Source: Mucilaginibacter_A sp041088075
GTDB lineage: Bacteria; Bacteroidota; Bacteroidia; Sphingobacteriales; Sphingobacteriaceae
Assembly: GCF_041088075.1 (NCBI RefSeq)
Contig: NZ_JBGCVY010000026.1
Span: 12,876-76,875, forward strand
Reading direction: 5' to 3'
Length of the DNA stretch: 64,000 nucleotides
Below, piece by piece: positions 17,255-26,680 of this stretch. A program made the translations under genes and the position numbers. Under the pieces are notes generated by a model, which did not search any database, was not told the DNA's origin, and saw only the letters and a program-made list of their open reading frames with translations. Position 1 is the first letter of the stretch. The number at the start of each line of letters is the position of its first letter.

Positions 17255-17255
17255 T

Positions 17256-18026
17256 TTAATTTTTTACGGATTTGGTAAGCTGGTCAATTACTTTTTGCAA
17301 AGATAAACGTGTTTCGGACGACCACCATTTTTCCAGCATTTTGTTCAAAGTTTCGCTTTGGTCGGTTTGCATTTGACTAATCAGTTCTTTTCTTAAATTC
17401 AATTTGCTTTGGCGCCAAGTTTCAGGATTCATCTTCATATAAACCTTTAGCTTCTTCTTCGCAACTGTCAGAACATCAATGGGTTCAACTATTTCATCAA
17501 CCAATCCTTCCTGCAACGCTTCATCAACATTTAATAGTTTTCCTTCCAGCAAATATTGGTAAGCTTTGCGTTTTCCCAGCCAAAAAGAATATAAATGGAA
17601 AACGGCTTCGGGAACAATGATTCCAACCGGAATTTCATTCAAACCAATGATAAAACTGCCTTTCGCCATCACACGGTAATCGGCACAAAGCGCAATAATA
17701 CAACCGCCAGCCGGACTATGGCCAGTAATTGCCGCTACGTAAGGCTTTTTGAAACTGACCAGCGTGGTTTGCATCAGCAGGAAATTCGTCCAAAAATCTT
17801 TGCTTTGCTGCTCGTTGTAATGGTAAACTTCGATCAGGTCAATTCCTGCGGAGAAAAACCCTTCTTTTCCGCTGATGATCAAACCTTCAACTTCATCGTT
17901 CGCTTCCAGTTCTTTTACTGCTGAAATCAGTTCCAAAACCATCTCCAGATTGATGGGATTAGAACGGCCGCGGTTTAATGCAACCACAGCAAGGTTATTT
18001 TCAATATTGATTTCTAAAGTTTTCAT
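17256..18026 (-). CDS. Enoyl-CoA hydratase/isomerase family protein
   Basis: 256 aa crotonase-fold protein: ISGKEGFFSAGIDL (first oxyanion-hole region) and AITGHSPAGGCIIALCADYRVM (second). The catalytic Glu of true hydratases (usually after GGGxEL) is not evident in CIIALCADYR, so an isomerase (such as delta3-delta2 enoyl-CoA isomerase) is more likely than a hydratase. That would pair well with the dienoyl-CoA reductase-like SDR encoded 1 bp downstream: both handle double bonds of unsaturated fatty acids. The start is ATG 18026. Confidence 0.8.
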   Translation of the reverse strand: MKTLEINIENNLAVVALNRGRSNPINLEMVLELISAVKELEANDEVEGLIISGKEGFFSAGIDLIEVYHYNEQQSKDFWTNFLLMQTTLVSFKKPYVAAITGHSPAGGCIIALCADYRVMAKGSFIIGLNEIPVGIIVPEAVFHLYSFWLGKRKAYQYLLEGKLLNVDEALQEGLVDEIVEPIDVLTVAKKKLKVYMKMNPETWRQSKLNLRKELISQMQTDQSETLNKMLEKWWSSETRLSLQKVIDQLTKSVKN

Positions 18027-18053
18027 GGCGATGATTTTTCAGCAAAAAGAACA

Positions 18054-18097
18054 ATGCTTCTTTTATGCCACTAATTTTAGGGTGATAAAAGAAGTAT
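18054..18097. terminator. Inverted dodecamer pair
   Basis: ATGCTTCTTTTATGCC (18054) and GTGATAAAAGAAGTAT (to 18097); the single arm difference is a G-U wobble in RNA. It lies between the acyl-CoA synthetase and the hydratase gene of the same strand. Confidence 0.65.
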
Positions 18098-18104
18098 GCG
18101 AAAT

Positions 18105-19916
18105 TTAATGTGCAACCGTAGCTTTTACAGTATCAGTTTGATACAAATGCTCAATTTCCTGTTTGTATTTTTCCATGATCACGCGGCGTTTCATTTTTCC
18201 GGTGGGCGTTAATTCCCCGCCGTTGATCGTCCATTCTTCGGAAAGCAGTTTGAATTTTTTCACCTGTTCCACATGGTTAAATTCGGCATTAAAAGAATCA
18301 ACAACGGATTGGTACAAAACGATAACCTGATCCTGTTCAACAATTTGACGAGCCGAAGTAAAATCAAAGTTCTGCTGTTCGCACCACAATTTTAAGTTTG
18401 GATAAGAAGGCACGATCAAGGCCGAAGTGAATTTTCTTTCGGCACCGATGACCATCATTTGCTCGATCAAAGGGCTTTCTTTCATCCGGTTTTCAATTGG
18501 CACGGGCGCAACGTATTTCCCGCCGGAAGTTTTAAAGATCTCTTTTTTGCGGTCGGTTATTTTGAGGAAATTGTCCTGATCAACCTGTCCGATGTCGCCG
18601 GTATGGAACCAGCCGTCCGCCAAAACTTCGGCTGTTAATTCCGAGTTTTTGTAATAACCCAGCATGATGTTTGGTCCTTTGCACAAAATTTCGCCGTCGG
18701 ATGCTATTTTTACCTGCACATCTTCCAGCAAAAGCCCAACTGTTCCAAACCTTCTGCCTTTCACCTGATATTGGTTTACGGTAATTACCGGCGAAGTTTC
18801 CGTCAATCCGTAACCTTCTAAAATCACAATTTTGGCTGCGGTAAATATTTTTTCGAGCCGTACCGGACAAGCGGAACTGCCCAAAATAATGGCTTTCACT
18901 TCGCCGCCTAAAGCAGCGCGCCACTTGCTGTAAACCAATTTATCGGCGATGGCGAGTTTGGTTTTGTACCACAGGCTGGTTCCGGTATTTTCAAATTGTT
19001 CTGCCTCTTTAATTGACCACAGGAAAATACTCTTTTTAATGCCCGAAAGTTTCTGTCCTTCGATCACGATTTTTTCAAACACTTTTTCAAGCAACCTCGG
19101 CACGGCGGTAAAAAGATTGGGTTTTATTTCGCGCATATTGGCACCAATCGTGTCCATATTTTCGGCGTAGTAAATGGAGTAGCCGTAAAAAAGGTAGATA
19201 TAGGTAACCATCTTTTCGAAGATGTGGTTGAGGGGTAAAAAGCTGAGCGCGCGTTTGTTAACGACCGGAATCTGCAACAATACTTTGCCTGAACCAACCA
19301 CATTACTTACAATATTTTTGTGCGTCAACATTACGCCTTTTGGCCGGCCGGTTGTGCCCGACGTGAAAATAATGGTAGTTACATCGTTTTCGGTGATGCT
19401 ATTTGAGATGGCCGATATCCGCTTTTTCTCAATCTCGCTGATTGGTTTCAGCAAACTTTCAAAGTGAACGCAATCCGTAATTTTATCAAACGAAACGATG
19501 GTTTTTAGCGTCGGTACGTTTTTTTGAACCGCTGTTACTTTGGCGCAAAGTTCGGCATCGCTTACGAAAATGCAGGCAACTTCGGCTTCTGCCAAAATCT
19601 GCTCCATTTCTTTTGTACTGGTATTTGGATAAAGCGGCACCAAAATCCCGCCAATCAATTGTACTGCCAAATCGGTCATCAACCATTCGGGCCTGCTGTT
19701 GCTGATGAGGCCTACTTTGCTGCGGCCATCAACACTGCCATCGCCCGGCGAAATTCCCATGTCGAGCAAAGCAGCGGCCAACTGATAGATTTTCTCGTGC
19801 ACCTCGGCCGTGCTGTACGATTTCCATTCGCCGTTGATTTTGGCGTTCAAAAAATCGGGTTTTGGCTCCTGCTGCTGTGCTTCTAAACAATCAAATAACC
19901 GTGCTGCCTTTTTCAT
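18105..19916 (-). CDS. fadD: Long-chain acyl-CoA synthetase (AMP-forming)
   Basis: 603 aa adenylate-forming enzyme that activates fatty acids to acyl-CoA. Motifs: IIFTSGTTGRPKGVMLTHKN (P-loop-like A3), FLPLNHIFEK, ILEGYGLTETSPVI (A5), GWFHTGDIGQV and KITDRKKEIFKTSGGKYVAP (A7-A8, long-chain type), and TPTGKMKRR near the C-terminus with the catalytic Lys. The size fits bacterial FadD15-type enzymes. It lies inside the beta-oxidation block; a second related gene is at 51458-53371. Dodecamer variant ATACTCTTTTTA lies inside it (19027-19038). Confidence 0.9.
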   Translation of the reverse strand: MKKAARLFDCLEAQQQEPKPDFLNAKINGEWKSYSTAEVHEKIYQLAAALLDMGISPGDGSVDGRSKVGLISNSRPEWLMTDLAVQLIGGILVPLYPNTSTKEMEQILAEAEVACIFVSDAELCAKVTAVQKNVPTLKTIVSFDKITDCVHFESLLKPISEIEKKRISAISNSITENDVTTIIFTSGTTGRPKGVMLTHKNIVSNVVGSGKVLLQIPVVNKRALSFLPLNHIFEKMVTYIYLFYGYSIYYAENMDTIGANMREIKPNLFTAVPRLLEKVFEKIVIEGQKLSGIKKSIFLWSIKEAEQFENTGTSLWYKTKLAIADKLVYSKWRAALGGEVKAIILGSSACPVRLEKIFTAAKIVILEGYGLTETSPVITVNQYQVKGRRFGTVGLLLEDVQVKIASDGEILCKGPNIMLGYYKNSELTAEVLADGWFHTGDIGQVDQDNFLKITDRKKEIFKTSGGKYVAPVPIENRMKESPLIEQMMVIGAERKFTSALIVPSYPNLKLWCEQQNFDFTSARQIVEQDQVIVLYQSVVDSFNAEFNHVEQVKKFKLLSEEWTINGGELTPTGKMKRRVIMEKYKQEIEHLYQTDTVKATVAH

Positions 19917-19956
19917 GGGAATCGCTAAATTTTAATTAGACATTCATTTTTAGGTG

Positions 19957-21750
19957 CTAAAAACAGTATTTGTTTTGGCCGATCAATTTCGCTGCAATCC
20001 GTCGGCGCGCTGCCGTGGTGTTGATGTCTTCGGTTTTGGTGAAACGTTTTAAACCAACCATCATCATGCGGCGTTCGTCGCCTTCGGCAAAAGCGTTTAA
20101 AGCTTCTTTTCCGGATTTAAAAATTTTATCGGCCGCATCCCGAACATAAACCTGCATCATGTCAATCTGCTCCTCAATCGCTGCTTCGCCGCGCTGTCCG
20201 GCCAGTTTTTCAACCCGCAACTGCAACGATTCGCTCACGTAAGTTTCGATCAGCATATCGGCCAGGTTCATCAAAACTTCCTGTTCTTTGGCCAAATTGG
20301 TCATCAGCTTTTGTACGGCAGCACCGGCAACCAATAAAACTGCCTTCTTAAAATTGCCGACATATTTTTTTTCTTTGGTGAAGAAATCATCTTCCGAAGC
20401 GCCAAAATCAGGGATGCTCATCAGTTCGGAAGCTACTTTTTGTGCCGGCCCCATCAAATCCAGTTCACCTTTCATTGCACGTTTCAAAATCATGTCCACC
20501 GTCAACATCCGGTTGATCTCGTTCGTGCCTTCAAAAATGCGGTTAATGCGGCTGTCGCGATACGCACGATCCATCGGCGCTTCGGCGCTGTAGCCCATTC
20601 CACCATAAATTTGCACGCCTTCATCCACAATATAATCTAACGCTTCCGAAGCGTGAACTTTGATGATGGCTGCTTCGATGGCAAAAAGTTCGGTGCCTTT
20701 GAGCTTGGCTTTGGATGGCTCCATGCCGTTTTCGATCATGCCATGGATAGCATCCTCAATGTTTTGGCTGGCGCGGTACATGGCGGCTTCGGCAGCGTAG
20801 GCACGGATCACCTGTTCGGCCAATTTGTACCGGATGGCGCCATATTTAGCGATAGAACGGCCAAACTGCTCACGCTCATTGGCATATTTAACAGAACTGG
20901 TGATGACCGATTTTGAAGCGCCCAAAGCAGCACCGCCCAACTTAATCCTGCCCAAGTTTAAAATATTAACCGCGATTTTAAAGCCATTCCCTCTTTCGGA
21001 AAGCAGGTTTTCTACCGGAACTTTGCAATCGTTAAAAAACACCTGGCGGGTCGAGCTTCCTTTAATGCCCATTTTATGTTCTTCCGGGTTGAGGGACAAT
21101 CCTTCATAACCTTTTTCGATGATGAACGCGCTTAGGTTTTCGTCGTCATCAATCTTGGCAAAAACTGTAAACACATCGGCAAAACCTGCATTGGTGATCC
21201 ACATTTTCTGGCCGTTTACGATGTAATTTTTGCCATCGGCAGAAAGCGTAGCGCGGGTTTTGCCGGAGTTTGCATCAGAGCCGGCACTTGGTTCGGTCAA
21301 ACAATACGCACCTTTCCACTCGCCCGAAGCCAATTTTGGAATGTATTTGGCTTTTTGTTCTTCATTCCCGTAATACAAAATGGGCAACGTGCCGATGCCG
21401 GTATGCGCCATTACGGCAACAGAAAAGGAAGCGCCGGGACCGGTTTTTTCGCTCACCAACATAGCGGTTGTGAAATCTTTGCCAAAACCGCCATATTCTT
21501 CAGGGATGGAAACGCCGAGAATGCCCAGTTCGCCGGCCTGTTCCACCAAACTCACCATCAAACCTTCTTCCTGTGCATCAATTCTGACCATATTCGGAAC
21601 AACTTTCTGCTCCACAAAATCCTGGCAGGTTTGCGCAATCATCAACTGCTCTTCGTCCCAATTTTCGGGAATGAATATATCTTCTGCCAAAGTTTCTTTA
21701 ACCAAAAACTCGCCGCCTTTTATTTGCTTTTTTTCTGTTGCTGTGTTCAT
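19957..21750 (-). CDS. fadE: Acyl-CoA dehydrogenase (FadE-type, long form)
   Basis: 597 aa FAD enzyme catalysing the first oxidation of acyl-CoA. Signatures: GAYCLTEPSAGSDANSGKT, MWITNAGFADVFTVFAKI, REQFGRSIAKYGAIRYKLAEQ, QIYGGMGYSAEAPMDRAYRDSR and RIFEGTNEINRML. The extra C-terminal 170 residues match B. subtilis FadE (about 594 aa) and VLCAD-like enzymes. It lies directly after fadA and fadN, as in the B. subtilis fadNAE operon. Electrons should go to EtfAB (27215-28954). The last codons plus stop (KYCF, TAG) are formed by a dodecamer copy at 19958-19969. Confidence 0.92.
   Translation of the reverse strand: MNTATEKKQIKGGEFLVKETLAEDIFIPENWDEEQLMIAQTCQDFVEQKVVPNMVRIDAQEEGLMVSLVEQAGELGILGVSIPEEYGGFGKDFTTAMLVSEKTGPGASFSVAVMAHTGIGTLPILYYGNEEQKAKYIPKLASGEWKGAYCLTEPSAGSDANSGKTRATLSADGKNYIVNGQKMWITNAGFADVFTVFAKIDDDENLSAFIIEKGYEGLSLNPEEHKMGIKGSSTRQVFFNDCKVPVENLLSERGNGFKIAVNILNLGRIKLGGAALGASKSVITSSVKYANEREQFGRSIAKYGAIRYKLAEQVIRAYAAEAAMYRASQNIEDAIHGMIENGMEPSKAKLKGTELFAIEAAIIKVHASEALDYIVDEGVQIYGGMGYSAEAPMDRAYRDSRINRIFEGTNEINRMLTVDMILKRAMKGELDLMGPAQKVASELMSIPDFGASEDDFFTKEKKYVGNFKKAVLLVAGAAVQKLMTNLAKEQEVLMNLADMLIETYVSESLQLRVEKLAGQRGEAAIEEQIDMMQVYVRDAADKIFKSGKEALNAFAEGDERRMMMVGLKRFTKTEDINTTAARRRIAAKLIGQNKYCF
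19958..19969 (-). repeat. Dodecamer copy forming the fadE stop region
   Basis: On the minus strand ATACTGTTTTTA followed by GCACC and TAAAAATG. The TAG stop of fadE is made from the last bases of the dodecamer plus G. Confidence 0.65.
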
Positions 21751-21777
21751 GCTGTTTTTATCTCCTATTTTTCTTGA

Positions 21778-22956
21778 TCAATTTAATAACTCGAATATGC
21801 CTGCCGCGCCTTGTCCGGTGCCTACGCACATCGTAACCATGCCGTATTTTTTGTCCCTTTTTTTCAACTCATCAAAAATCTGGACGGATAGTTTCGCGCC
21901 GCTGCAACCCAGCGGATGCCCTAAAGCGATGGCGCCGCCGTTCACGTTCAATATCTCCGGGTTCAAATCCAACCCTTTAATAATGGCCAAAGATTGTGAA
22001 GCGAATGCTTCGTTTAGCTCGATTAAATCCATATCGTCCTGCTTCATGCCTGCCATTTTCAAAACTTTCGGTATCGCCAGCAACGGCCCGATGCCCATAA
22101 TCCGCGGCGGAACGGCAGCAACGGCATAGTTTACCATTCGGGCAATTGGTGTCAAGTTGTTTTCTTTCATAAACCGTTCGCTCACCACCATCACAAAAGC
22201 TGCACCATCGCTGGTTTGGGAAGAATTGCCGGCCGTAACCAACCCTTTCGCATCAAAAACAGGTTTCAATTTGGCTAAAGCTTCGATGGAAGTATCAGCT
22301 CTTGGGCCTTCATCGGTTGCTACGGTAAATTCCCTTTTTTTGCGTTTGCCGTCTTCGTCAACATAAGTTTCTGAAACATTTACCGGTACGATCTGGTCTT
22401 TAAACCGCCCGTTCTCAATTGCGCTGATAGCTTTTTGGTGCGAGTTAAAAGCAAACTGGTCCTGCTCTTCGCGACTGATGTTGTATTCTTTTGCAACCGC
22501 TTCTGCCGTTAAACCCATTCCCCAATAATAATCCGGGTGGGCGAGGGCAACATCCACGTTTGGCACAATCCGCCAGCCGCCAAAAGGCAACAAGCTCATG
22601 CTTTCCACGCCACCGGCAATGATGCAATCGCTGATGCCACTGTGGATTTTTGCCGAAGCAATCGCAATCGTTTCCAAGCCCGAAGCGCAATAACGGTTCA
22701 CCGTCATGCCCGGAACTTTATCGGTATCCAGCGCCATCAACGAAATTAGGCGCGCAACGTTTAAACCTTGTTCTGCTTCCGGCGTGGCGTTTCCCACAAT
22801 CACATCGTCAATTTGCTCTTTGTCCACGTTGGGCACCAATGCAACCAGTTGCCGGATCACGTCTGCCGCCAAATTATCCGGCCGGGTAAACCTAAAACCG
22901 CCGCGTGTGGCTTTTCCAACGGCACTGCGGCAAGCCGCTACTATATATGCATTCAT
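21778..22956 (-). CDS. fadA: Acetyl-CoA C-acyltransferase (3-ketoacyl-CoA thiolase)
   Basis: 392 aa thiolase performing the last step of beta-oxidation. Active-site Cys in VNRYCASGLETIA, the second Cys in YGMVTMCVGTGQGAAGIFE, His in GGAIALGHPLGCSGA and the NEAFA motif are all present. The size equals B. subtilis FadA (391 aa). It lies 27 bp before fadE and is separated from fadN by a 178-bp gap filled by a MITE-like repeat. Confidence 0.93.
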   Translation of the reverse strand: MNAYIVAACRSAVGKATRGGFRFTRPDNLAADVIRQLVALVPNVDKEQIDDVIVGNATPEAEQGLNVARLISLMALDTDKVPGMTVNRYCASGLETIAIASAKIHSGISDCIIAGGVESMSLLPFGGWRIVPNVDVALAHPDYYWGMGLTAEAVAKEYNISREEQDQFAFNSHQKAISAIENGRFKDQIVPVNVSETYVDEDGKRKKREFTVATDEGPRADTSIEALAKLKPVFDAKGLVTAGNSSQTSDGAAFVMVVSERFMKENNLTPIARMVNYAVAAVPPRIMGIGPLLAIPKVLKMAGMKQDDMDLIELNEAFASQSLAIIKGLDLNPEILNVNGGAIALGHPLGCSGAKLSVQIFDELKKRDKKYGMVTMCVGTGQGAAGIFELLN

Positions 22957-22974
22957 TTTTTCTTTGCTTATAAA

Positions 22975-23132
22975 GCCTGTTTAAATTTTGTTCGTTTATT
23001 TTTCGATGCTTCTTTTACCACCTAAAAATTGGTGGGCAATTGGTTTCTGATTTTTTTAGGTTGATGCAACCACCAATTTTTAGGTGGTAAAAGAAGCATT
23101 AACATTTTTTTCTGGTATAAATTTAAACAAGC
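22975..23132. repeat. Best-preserved MITE-like long form of the dodecamer repeat
   Basis: 158 bp with ends GCCTGTTTAAA (22975) and TTTAAACAAGC (to 23132). The inside carries a near-perfect long inverted repeat from ATGCTTCTTTTACCACC (23006) to GGTGGTAAAAGAAGCAT (ending 23099), whose stem also includes AAAAATTGGTGG. It separates fadN and fadA. No coding frame is present. Confidence 0.8.
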
Positions 23133-23134
23133 CC

Positions 23135-25516
23135 TTAATTTCTTAATACTTTTCCGCCTGTTAATATGGATTGGATGCGTTCCAGCGTTTTTCGTTCTGC
23201 GCAAAGCGAAACAAAAGCTTCGCGTTCCAGCGTCAATAAATAATCTTCGCTTACTAATGTGGGTTGAGAGAGGTCGCCGCCAGCCAACACATAAGCCAGC
23301 TTTTGCGAGATTTTAACATCATGTTCGCTGATGTAATTTCCACTGAACATCGTATTCGCGCCAACGTAACCCAAACCCAATGCCTGCTTGCCCAAAACCT
23401 TGATGTTTTTACGTTGAAGCGGCTGCACGTAACCTTCGTCGGCCAGCAGCAAACATTGTTTTTTTGCTTCGGATAAAAGCCGGTTTCTTGAAATAACCAC
23501 CAAATCCCGGCCTTTTTTTAAATAGCCCAATTCAAAAGCTTCTTCTGCGGAGGTAGAAACTTTTGCCTGGCCGATGGTTAAAAAACGGTCGCGGAAATTG
23601 TTCAATTCCACATCGCCATCCTGCAAATCATCCGATAAACGCAGTGCAAATTCTTTTGTGCCGCCGCCGCCTGGAATCAAGCCAACGCCAAACTCCACCA
23701 AACCCATGTACAACTCTGCGTGTGCCACCACTTTATCCGCATGTAAACACAGTTCGCAGCCGCCGCCCAACGCCATTTGATGCGGCGCGACAACAACAGG
23801 AATGGAAGAATAACGAATCCGCATCATGGTATTTTGGAAAGCTTTGATGACCATGTTTAGCTCGTCAAATTCCTGCTCCACCGCAAACATAAAAATCATC
23901 CCAACATTGGCACCGGCACTAAAATTTGTCCCTTCGTTGGAGATTACCAAACCGCGGTAACTTTGCTCGGCCAATGTGATTGCTTTGTTGATACCTTCAA
24001 TTACTTCGCTGCCAATGGTGTTCATTTTGGTGTGAAATTCCAGGTTGAGGATGCCATCGCCAATATCCGTAATCGTGGTTCCGCTGTTTTTCCAGATCGT
24101 ATTGGTTTCGCGGATGTTATCCAGCAAAATAAAATCTTCCGTTCCGGGGATTAACTGGTAGGTTTTTGTGTTGATATCGAAATACAAACGCTTGCCATCC
24201 TGGATTTTATAAAAGCTGGTGGCGCCAATCTGAACCATATCATAAACCCATTGTGCCGGTTTATAACCTTGGGCTTCCATCGCCTTGATCGTTTCTTCAA
24301 CACCCAAGGCGTCCCATTTTTCAAACGGGCCCATTTCCCAGCCAAAACCTGCGTTCATAGCTGCATCAATTTTGTACAGTTCGTCGGCAATTTCCGGGAT
24401 GCGGTTGCTGGAATAAGCGAACAACTGGTAAAATATCGAACGGTAAAATTCGCCTGCCCGGTCTTTCGCGGCAAACAGAACTTTCATCCGGTCTTTTAAA
24501 TTGTCAATGGTTTTGGTCGTTTCGAGCGAAGGAAATTTTACCTTTTGGGATGGCTCGTATTCCAACGTTTTTAGATTAAGCGTGAAAAACTGGTTGCCGC
24601 CGCTGCCTTTTTCTTTCCGATAAAAACCTTGTCCGGTTTTGCTGCCCAGCCAATTATTGGCCGCCATTTTGGTTACAAATTCCGGGATTTGGAAAAGTTC
24701 TTTCGCTTCGTCGTTGGGTGCATTTTGGCTCAAACCGTTTGCTACATGAACCATCGTATCTAAACCAACCACATCGCTGGTACGAAAAGTGGCCGATTTT
24801 GGATGACCGATTACTGGGCCGGTGAGTTTGTCAATTTCGTCTATCGTATAACCGTTTTTATCCGCAAAATGCAAAATGCTCATGATGCTGAAAACACCGA
24901 TTCGGTTGCCGATAAAAGCAGGCGTATCTTTTGCCAGCACCGTAGTTTTGCCCAAAAACTTCTCGCCAAAATGCAGCAGGAAATCAACAACTTCGGGCAA
25001 AGTATCGGGCGTTGGGATAATTTCTAACAACTTTAAATAACGTGGCGGGTTGAAAAAATGGGTTCCGCAGAAATGCTTTTTAAAATCTTCGCTTCGTCCT
25101 TCAGCCATCAAATGGATTGGAATGCCGGAAGTGTTGGAAGTAATCAGCGTGCCGGGTTTGCGGTATTTTTCTACCTGTTCAAAAACTTTTTGTTTGATGT
25201 CCAACCGTTCCACCACCACTTCGATGATCCAATCGTAGTTGGAAATTTTTGGCATGTCGTCATCAAAATTTCCGGTCGAAATATTTTTAGCGAAATTTTT
25301 AGAATAAATAGGGGAAGGGTTCGATTTTAAAGCCGACGTTAATGCTTCGTTTACCAGCTTATTTTTGGATTTCGGGTCGTTTGCCACCGCGTCTTTCGGC
25401 ATCATATCCAGCAATAAAACTTCGATGCCGATGTTGGCAAAATGGCAGGCAATGCGGCTGCCCATCACACCGGAACCAAGCACGGCAACTTTTTTTATCG
25501 TTCGTTTAACATTCAT
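23135..25516 (-). CDS. fadN: 3-hydroxyacyl-CoA dehydrogenase / enoyl-CoA hydratase (FadN-type)
   Basis: 793 aa bifunctional beta-oxidation enzyme. The N-terminal NAD-binding 3-hydroxyacyl-CoA dehydrogenase part (VAVLGSGVMGSRIACHFANIG, CGTHFFNPPRYLKLLEIIP, GNRIGVF) precedes a C-terminal crotonase part (GTNFSAGANVGMI, VAPHQMALGGGCELCLHADK with catalytic Glu, GVGLIPGGGGTKEFA). This domain order is that of B. subtilis FadN (about 789 aa), reversed relative to E. coli FadB. It heads fadN-fadA-fadE. The start is ATG 25516, 27 bp after the DUF2147 gene, so the two probably share a transcript. Confidence 0.92.
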   Translation of the reverse strand: MNVKRTIKKVAVLGSGVMGSRIACHFANIGIEVLLLDMMPKDAVANDPKSKNKLVNEALTSALKSNPSPIYSKNFAKNISTGNFDDDMPKISNYDWIIEVVVERLDIKQKVFEQVEKYRKPGTLITSNTSGIPIHLMAEGRSEDFKKHFCGTHFFNPPRYLKLLEIIPTPDTLPEVVDFLLHFGEKFLGKTTVLAKDTPAFIGNRIGVFSIMSILHFADKNGYTIDEIDKLTGPVIGHPKSATFRTSDVVGLDTMVHVANGLSQNAPNDEAKELFQIPEFVTKMAANNWLGSKTGQGFYRKEKGSGGNQFFTLNLKTLEYEPSQKVKFPSLETTKTIDNLKDRMKVLFAAKDRAGEFYRSIFYQLFAYSSNRIPEIADELYKIDAAMNAGFGWEMGPFEKWDALGVEETIKAMEAQGYKPAQWVYDMVQIGATSFYKIQDGKRLYFDINTKTYQLIPGTEDFILLDNIRETNTIWKNSGTTITDIGDGILNLEFHTKMNTIGSEVIEGINKAITLAEQSYRGLVISNEGTNFSAGANVGMIFMFAVEQEFDELNMVIKAFQNTMMRIRYSSIPVVVAPHQMALGGGCELCLHADKVVAHAELYMGLVEFGVGLIPGGGGTKEFALRLSDDLQDGDVELNNFRDRFLTIGQAKVSTSAEEAFELGYLKKGRDLVVISRNRLLSEAKKQCLLLADEGYVQPLQRKNIKVLGKQALGLGYVGANTMFSGNYISEHDVKISQKLAYVLAGGDLSQPTLVSEDYLLTLEREAFVSLCAERKTLERIQSILTGGKVLRN

Positions 25517-25543
25517 TTTTTTAAGTCGATTTTTAGCGGAAAA

Positions 25544-25987
25544 TTAATTTGCCCGTTCCCAAACGGTGGTCCTACCCAGCAAAGAGATACCGATGTAACC
25601 GCGGATATCCAAGGTTTTGCCTTTGTAGGTCATTTTGCAACTGTAGGTTTTGCCGTTTTTGGGGTCATATATTTTGCCGTCCACGTATTTGTCGTCGCCT
25701 TCTTTCTCAAAATCCGACAAAATTTTCAAACCTAAAATCGGCCTTTTGCGCAATTGCTCGTCCGGGTTTAACTGGTCGGTACGTGGTTTGCCGTTTTCTA
25801 ATTGGTCTTTCAGCCAAATAATTTTACCGTTAAATTTTCCGTTGGCAGCCTTGGTGATCTGCACTTTCGCCGTTTTGGCATCGTTGTACCAAAGCCCTTC
25901 CACTTTGTCGGTTTGTGCTTTTGCAGCAAAGGCAGAAATCAGCAACAGGATGAAGCAGGACAACAGGTTTTTTTTAAGGATGTGCAT
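25544..25987 (-). CDS. DUF2147 secreted protein
   Basis: 147 aa with a signal peptide (residues about 1-24, ending AAKAQ). The mature part has the DUF2147 pattern: VEGLWYNDAKTAKVQI, FNGKIIWLKD, GLKILSDFEKEGDDKYVDGKIYDPKNGKTYSCKM, DIRGYIGISLLGRTTVWER. It is a periplasmic lipocalin-like domain frequent in Bacteroidota and Proteobacteria, function unknown. The position just before fadN suggests a fatty-acid link, but the family also occurs elsewhere. Confidence 0.88.
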   Translation of the reverse strand: MHILKKNLLSCFILLLISAFAAKAQTDKVEGLWYNDAKTAKVQITKAANGKFNGKIIWLKDQLENGKPRTDQLNPDEQLRKRPILGLKILSDFEKEGDDKYVDGKIYDPKNGKTYSCKMTYKGKTLDIRGYIGISLLGRTTVWERAN

Positions 25988-26254
25988 AGTGGTTCAGGTT
26001 TAAATTTTCGCAATCAAGATACAATCTTTTACGGGAGATTTAACCAGAAGTAATGTTTCTGTCTCCTTTTAAAAGCTACTTCGGTTTTTCCATTGGTAAA
26101 GAAAAATCCCGGCCTGGTTTAAAAATTTGGTTTATTGGTTTTGTACTACAAATATCCATTTTGAAGCAACAGAAAAAAGGGCTGTACTTCGGAATGATTT
26201 GTCAAAAGTTCGGTTATTTTGGTTTGGGGCCGAATTGTTTTGGTTGAATTGATG

Positions 26255-26342
26255 ATGCTTCTTTTATCGGCATAAAATTGGTGTCCGTATTGGTTTTGGA
26301 TGAACGATAACGATACCAAATTTTAGGTGCTAAAAGAAGCAT
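26255..26342. repeat. Inverted dodecamer pair
   Basis: ATGCTTCTTTTATCGGC (26255) with AAAATTGGTG, and its partner ACCAAATTTTAGGTGC then TAAAAGAAGCAT (to 26342). Confidence 0.7.
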
Positions 26343-26350
26343 CGGAAAAA

Positions 26351-26680
26351 GGTTTTGGCTAAAGCCATTTCGGGGCTTGCAAATCCACGGCCTAAAGGCC
26401 GTGGCAATGAATAAGAGCCTGTTTAAATATTTTCCATGCTTCTTTTATCACATAAAAAATTGGTTTTAAAGTTCTTGACATTGTTTAATAAAACCAGAAA
26501 CAAGGCTTACAGGTGTAAAATAAGTATCACAAATTTTTTGATCTATTTCATTGCCGTTGGCTTTAGCCAGCGGATAGAATAAAAGCAGCGAACGGCTTTA
26601 GCCAAAAACCAATTCTACTGTTCGGCTAAAGCCGGTTCCCAAATTCACAGCTACCGTTGGCTAAAGTCAACGGCAATATA
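26351..26680. repeat. GGCTTTAGCC / CACGGCCTAAAGG palindromic repeats
   Basis: At least five short palindromes: TTTTGGCTAAAGCC (26353), CACGGCCTAAAGGCCGTG (26387), GCCGTTGGCTTTAGCC (26553), ACGGCTTTAGCC (26591), CGGCTAAAGCCGG (26622) and GTTGGCTAAAGTCAACGG (26656). They would form strong hairpins. Similar words are common in Bacteroidota intergenic DNA. Confidence 0.6.
26417..26527. repeat. Degraded MITE-like dodecamer element
   Basis: Left end GCCTGTTTAAA at 26417, ATGCTTCTTTTATCACA at 26436, mutated right arm GGTGTAAAATAAGTAT (to 26527). The right terminus is not recognisable. Confidence 0.6.

Noticed and set aside
26551..26668. Structured ncRNA or riboswitch upstream of the DUF2147 gene
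   Set aside because: The palindromes are repeats of one family, not a conserved riboswitch layout.
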